Source: Lachnospiraceae bacterium (GTDB lineage Bacteria; Bacillota_A; Clostridia; Lachnospirales; Lachnospiraceae). From it: a stretch of DNA of 16,294 bases. The notes beneath the pieces are model-generated. The model did not search any database. It was not told the origin of the DNA and saw nothing but the letters and a program-made list of their open reading frames with translations. The first letter of the stretch is position 1; each line of letters starts with the position of its first letter. The stretch lies in assembly GCA_017634255.1 (NCBI GenBank), contig JAGBNT010000047.1:1-16294 (forward strand), written 5' to 3'. This document shows positions 14,368 through 16,294 of this stretch, piece after piece. The position numbers and the translations under genes were made by a program.

Positions 14368-15953
14368 GCAGCTTAAAGGAAGAGATAACAAAACGCAGGA
14401 CATTTGCAATAATATCCCACCCGGATGCGGGGAAGACCACACTGACCGAGAAATTTCTGCTCTACGGGGGGCAGATAAACCTTGCGGGCTCGGTCAAGGG
14501 CAAGGCTACAGCCAGACATGCCGTGTCGGACTGGATGGACATAGAAAAGGAGAGGGGAATTTCCGTAACCTCCTCGGTTTTGCAGTTTGAATATGCGGGC
14601 AAATGCGTGAATATACTGGACACTCCGGGACACCAGGACTTTTCGGAGGATACCTACAGGACCCTTATGGCAGCGGACAGCGCCGTAATGGTCATAGACG
14701 GGAGCAAGGGCGTTGAGGCGCAGACGAGAAAGCTCTTTAAGGTCTGCGGAATGAGGGGCATACCGGTATTCACCTTCATCAACAAGATGGACAGAGATGC
14801 AATGGATACCTTTGAGCTCTTAGACCAGATAGAAAAGGAGCTCGGAATAGCGACCTGTCCCATAAACTGGCCCATAGGCTCCGGAAAGGGCTTTAAGGGG
14901 GTCTATGACAGGAGATCCAAAAGTATAGTTGTTTATTCGGGAACCCAGAAGGGAACCCGCGAGGGAGAGGAGACAGTGCTCCCGGTGGACAGCGCGGAGG
15001 CTGCCGGGCTCATAGGCGAAGAGGCAAAGGAAAATCTTCTCGGGGAGATAGAGCTCTTAGACGGAGCAAGTGAGGACTTTGACCAGACACAGGTAGATCA
15101 CGGAAAGCTTTCGCCCGTATTCTTTGGCTCAGCCCTTACAAATTTCGGAGTGGAGATATTCCTGCAGAACTTCTTAAAGATGACCTCACCTCCGCTTCCG
15201 AGAGAGGCGGATACGGGAATAGTAGATCCGGTGGAGCACAGCTTTTCGGGCTTTGTATTTAAGATACAGGCAAATATGAACAAAGCTCACCGGGACAGGG
15301 TGGCTTTCTTAAGGATATGCTCGGGGAAGTTTACCGCAGGCATGGATGTCTACCATGTCCAGGGTGAAAAGGAGGTAAGGCTTTCCCAGCCGCAAAGCCT
15401 TATGGCGGACGAAAGGCATATCGTAAACGAAGCCTATGCGGGGGATATAATCGGGATCTTTGATCCGGGTATCTATTCTATTGGAGATACCTTATGCCTA
15501 AGCGACGCCAAGTGCACTTTCGCTGGCATACCGACCTTCGCACCGGAGCATTTTGCCCGGGTGCGCCAGGTAGATACTATGAAGCGCAAGCAGTATGTTA
15601 AGGGGGTAATGCAGATAGCCCAGGAGGGCGCGATACAGATTTTCCAGGAAGCCAATTTCGGCATGGAGGAAAATATTGTCGGAGTAGTTGGAGTGCTTCA
15701 GTTTGAAGTGCTTAAATACAGGCTGAAAAATGAATACGGCGTAGATATAATCCTTGAAAATCTGCCCTACGAATATATCAGATGGATAAAGAATAAGGAT
15801 ATCGATCTGGACTCCATAACCGGAACCTCGGATATGAAGAGGATAAGGGATCTAAAGGGTAATCCGCTGCTTCTTTTTGTCAACGCCTGGAGTATAGGGA
15901 TGACATTGGACAGAAATGAAGGACTTGAGCTCGAAGAATTCAGTGAAAACTGA
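14364..15953 (+). CDS. prfC: Peptide chain release factor 3
   Basis: Translational GTPase that recycles RF1/RF2 from the ribosome after peptide release. 529 residues, normal for RF3. Seen: P-loop SHPDAGKTT (18-26), switch I region with RGISVTSS (64-71), DTPGHQDFSEDTYR (86-99), NKMDRD (140-145), and the family C-terminal domain with FGMEENIVGVVGVLQFEV near 434-451. RF3 is told from EF-G by the RRTFAIISHPDAGKTT start and by length. The start is TTG at 14364, overlapping the deoB stop as TTGA, with GGGGGAGAG-like sequence about 9 nt upstream; no earlier start is available in frame and the N-terminus matches E. coli RF3 closely. Coupling to deoB suggests shared transcription, although the functions are unrelated. 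Confidence 0.95.
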   Translation: MSSLKEEITKRRTFAIISHPDAGKTTLTEKFLLYGGQINLAGSVKGKATARHAVSDWMDIEKERGISVTSSVLQFEYAGKCVNILDTPGHQDFSEDTYRTLMAADSAVMVIDGSKGVEAQTRKLFKVCGMRGIPVFTFINKMDRDAMDTFELLDQIEKELGIATCPINWPIGSGKGFKGVYDRRSKSIVVYSGTQKGTREGEETVLPVDSAEAAGLIGEEAKENLLGEIELLDGASEDFDQTQVDHGKLSPVFFGSALTNFGVEIFLQNFLKMTSPPLPREADTGIVDPVEHSFSGFVFKIQANMNKAHRDRVAFLRICSGKFTAGMDVYHVQGEKEVRLSQPQSLMADERHIVNEAYAGDIIGIFDPGIYSIGDTLCLSDAKCTFAGIPTFAPEHFARVRQVDTMKRKQYVKGVMQIAQEGAIQIFQEANFGMEENIVGVVGVLQFEVLKYRLKNEYGVDIILENLPYEYIRWIKNKDIDLDSITGTSDMKRIRDLKGNPLLLFVNAWSIGMTLDRNEGLELEEFSEN

Positions 15954-16294
15954 ACATGGAACAGGAAGGCTTAAAAAGCTTCCCGCCTTAAGCGTACCGG
16001 TGCTTCTCCTGCTCCTTTTTTGCTCTCTTCTTAGCGGATGTACTGCTATCGACGGAGTAAACTACATGTCGGATGCCACAAAGGATGCCGCGGATTTCAT
16101 AGGCTCCCTTTTAGGAGTCGAGGAGGCTCAGGAGGAGATGGCGGCTGAAGCTCCGGTCGATGCTCCAAAAGAAGAGGATCCCTGGGCAAAGTTCGAGGTG
16201 GGAAGCGGCAGTGTAGGAAGATACAGCTACTATGAAAGCGATATAGAGACCATCGACGAGGAAGAAGAGGAAGAGGAGGCAGAAGAGGAAGAAA
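15916..16294 (+). CDS. Acidic putative lipoprotein, 3'-truncated by window edge
   Basis: An open frame runs off the window with no stop. From ATG 15916 it has a basic N-region (Lys/Arg to about residue 21), a hydrophobic stretch (about 22-39, five Leu in a row) and a lipobox LLSGC with Cys42 (codon 16039-16041), so export and lipid attachment by Lgt/Lsp is predicted. After the Cys come Asp/Glu-rich segments, and the visible part ends in a near-pure Glu run (from about 16255). I recognise no family. The ATG at 15916 overlaps prfC by 38 nt with only a weak GGA upstream. GTG at 15943 (overlap 11 nt) would give a shorter, more standard signal peptide and is a real alternative. The frame is a different reading frame from prfC. 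Confidence 0.75.
   Translation, partial: MKDLSSKNSVKTEHGTGRLKKLPALSVPVLLLLLFCSLLSGCTAIDGVNYMSDATKDAADFIGSLLGVEEAQEEMAAEAPVDAPKEEDPWAKFEVGSGSVGRYSYYESDIETIDEEEEEEEAEEEE

Noticed and set aside
15956..15991. ATG at 15956 just after prfC
   Set aside because: The frame stops after 11 codons; the lipoprotein frame is a different one that opens inside prfC.
1..16294. Mobile elements, CRISPR arrays, tRNA or rRNA genes
   Set aside because: No transposase or integrase, no regularly spaced repeats and no tRNA/rRNA-like sequence seen by eye; all long frames are housekeeping genes.

Overview
The window is a dense, single-strand block of housekeeping genes, all on the + strand, from a low-to-mid GC Firmicute. 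The gene set and order point to a Clostridia/Lachnospiraceae-like anaerobe: an RSH (Rel) gene next to a small metallo-hydrolase, then hisS-aspS; a FAS-II cluster that uses the flavin enoyl reductase FabK instead of FabI; and a fused accD-accA gene. This placement is inference from gene content, not from a marker search. Strong Shine-Dalgarno sites (GGAGG/AGGAG) precede most genes. Codon use leans heavily on ATA for Ile and AGG/AGA for Arg.

Layout. (1) 1-2244: the 3' two-thirds of a bifunctional (p)ppGpp synthetase/hydrolase and a glyoxalase II-like metallo-beta-lactamase-fold hydrolase, 3 nt apart. (2) 2245-2446: an intergenic stretch packed with inverted repeats. (3) 2447-5576: histidyl- and aspartyl-tRNA synthetases, separated by 97 nt that hold one strong hairpin. 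(4) 5582-13136: a small uncharacterised acidic protein translationally coupled to fabK, then fabD, fabG, fabF, fabZ, accDA and fabH. Together these cover malonyl-CoA formation (carboxyltransferase half only), malonyl transfer to ACP, initiation, condensation, reduction, dehydration and enoyl reduction. The acyl carrier protein gene and accB/accC are not in the window. (5) 13137-16294: a promoter-like region with a LexA/DinR-type palindrome, then deoB (phosphopentomutase), prfC (release factor 3) and the start of an acidic lipoprotein gene; the last three overlap end to start.

How it fits together. Genes from aspS to fabH are separated by no more than 79 nt, without a convincing terminator or separate promoter, so translation genes and membrane lipid synthesis may share a transcript just downstream of the stringent-response gene. 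The clearest regulatory signal is between fabH and deoB: TTGCAA - 17 nt - TATAAT with GAAC-N4-GTTC inside the spacer. That would put deoB, and perhaps prfC, under SOS-type control if it is real.

Most of the window is ordinary core genome. I found no mobile element, CRISPR array, tRNA or rRNA, and no clearly new multi-gene system. The items most worth checking are the deoB operator/promoter, the inverted-repeat region before hisS, the unknown protein coupled to fabK, and the unusual histidyl-tRNA synthetase.
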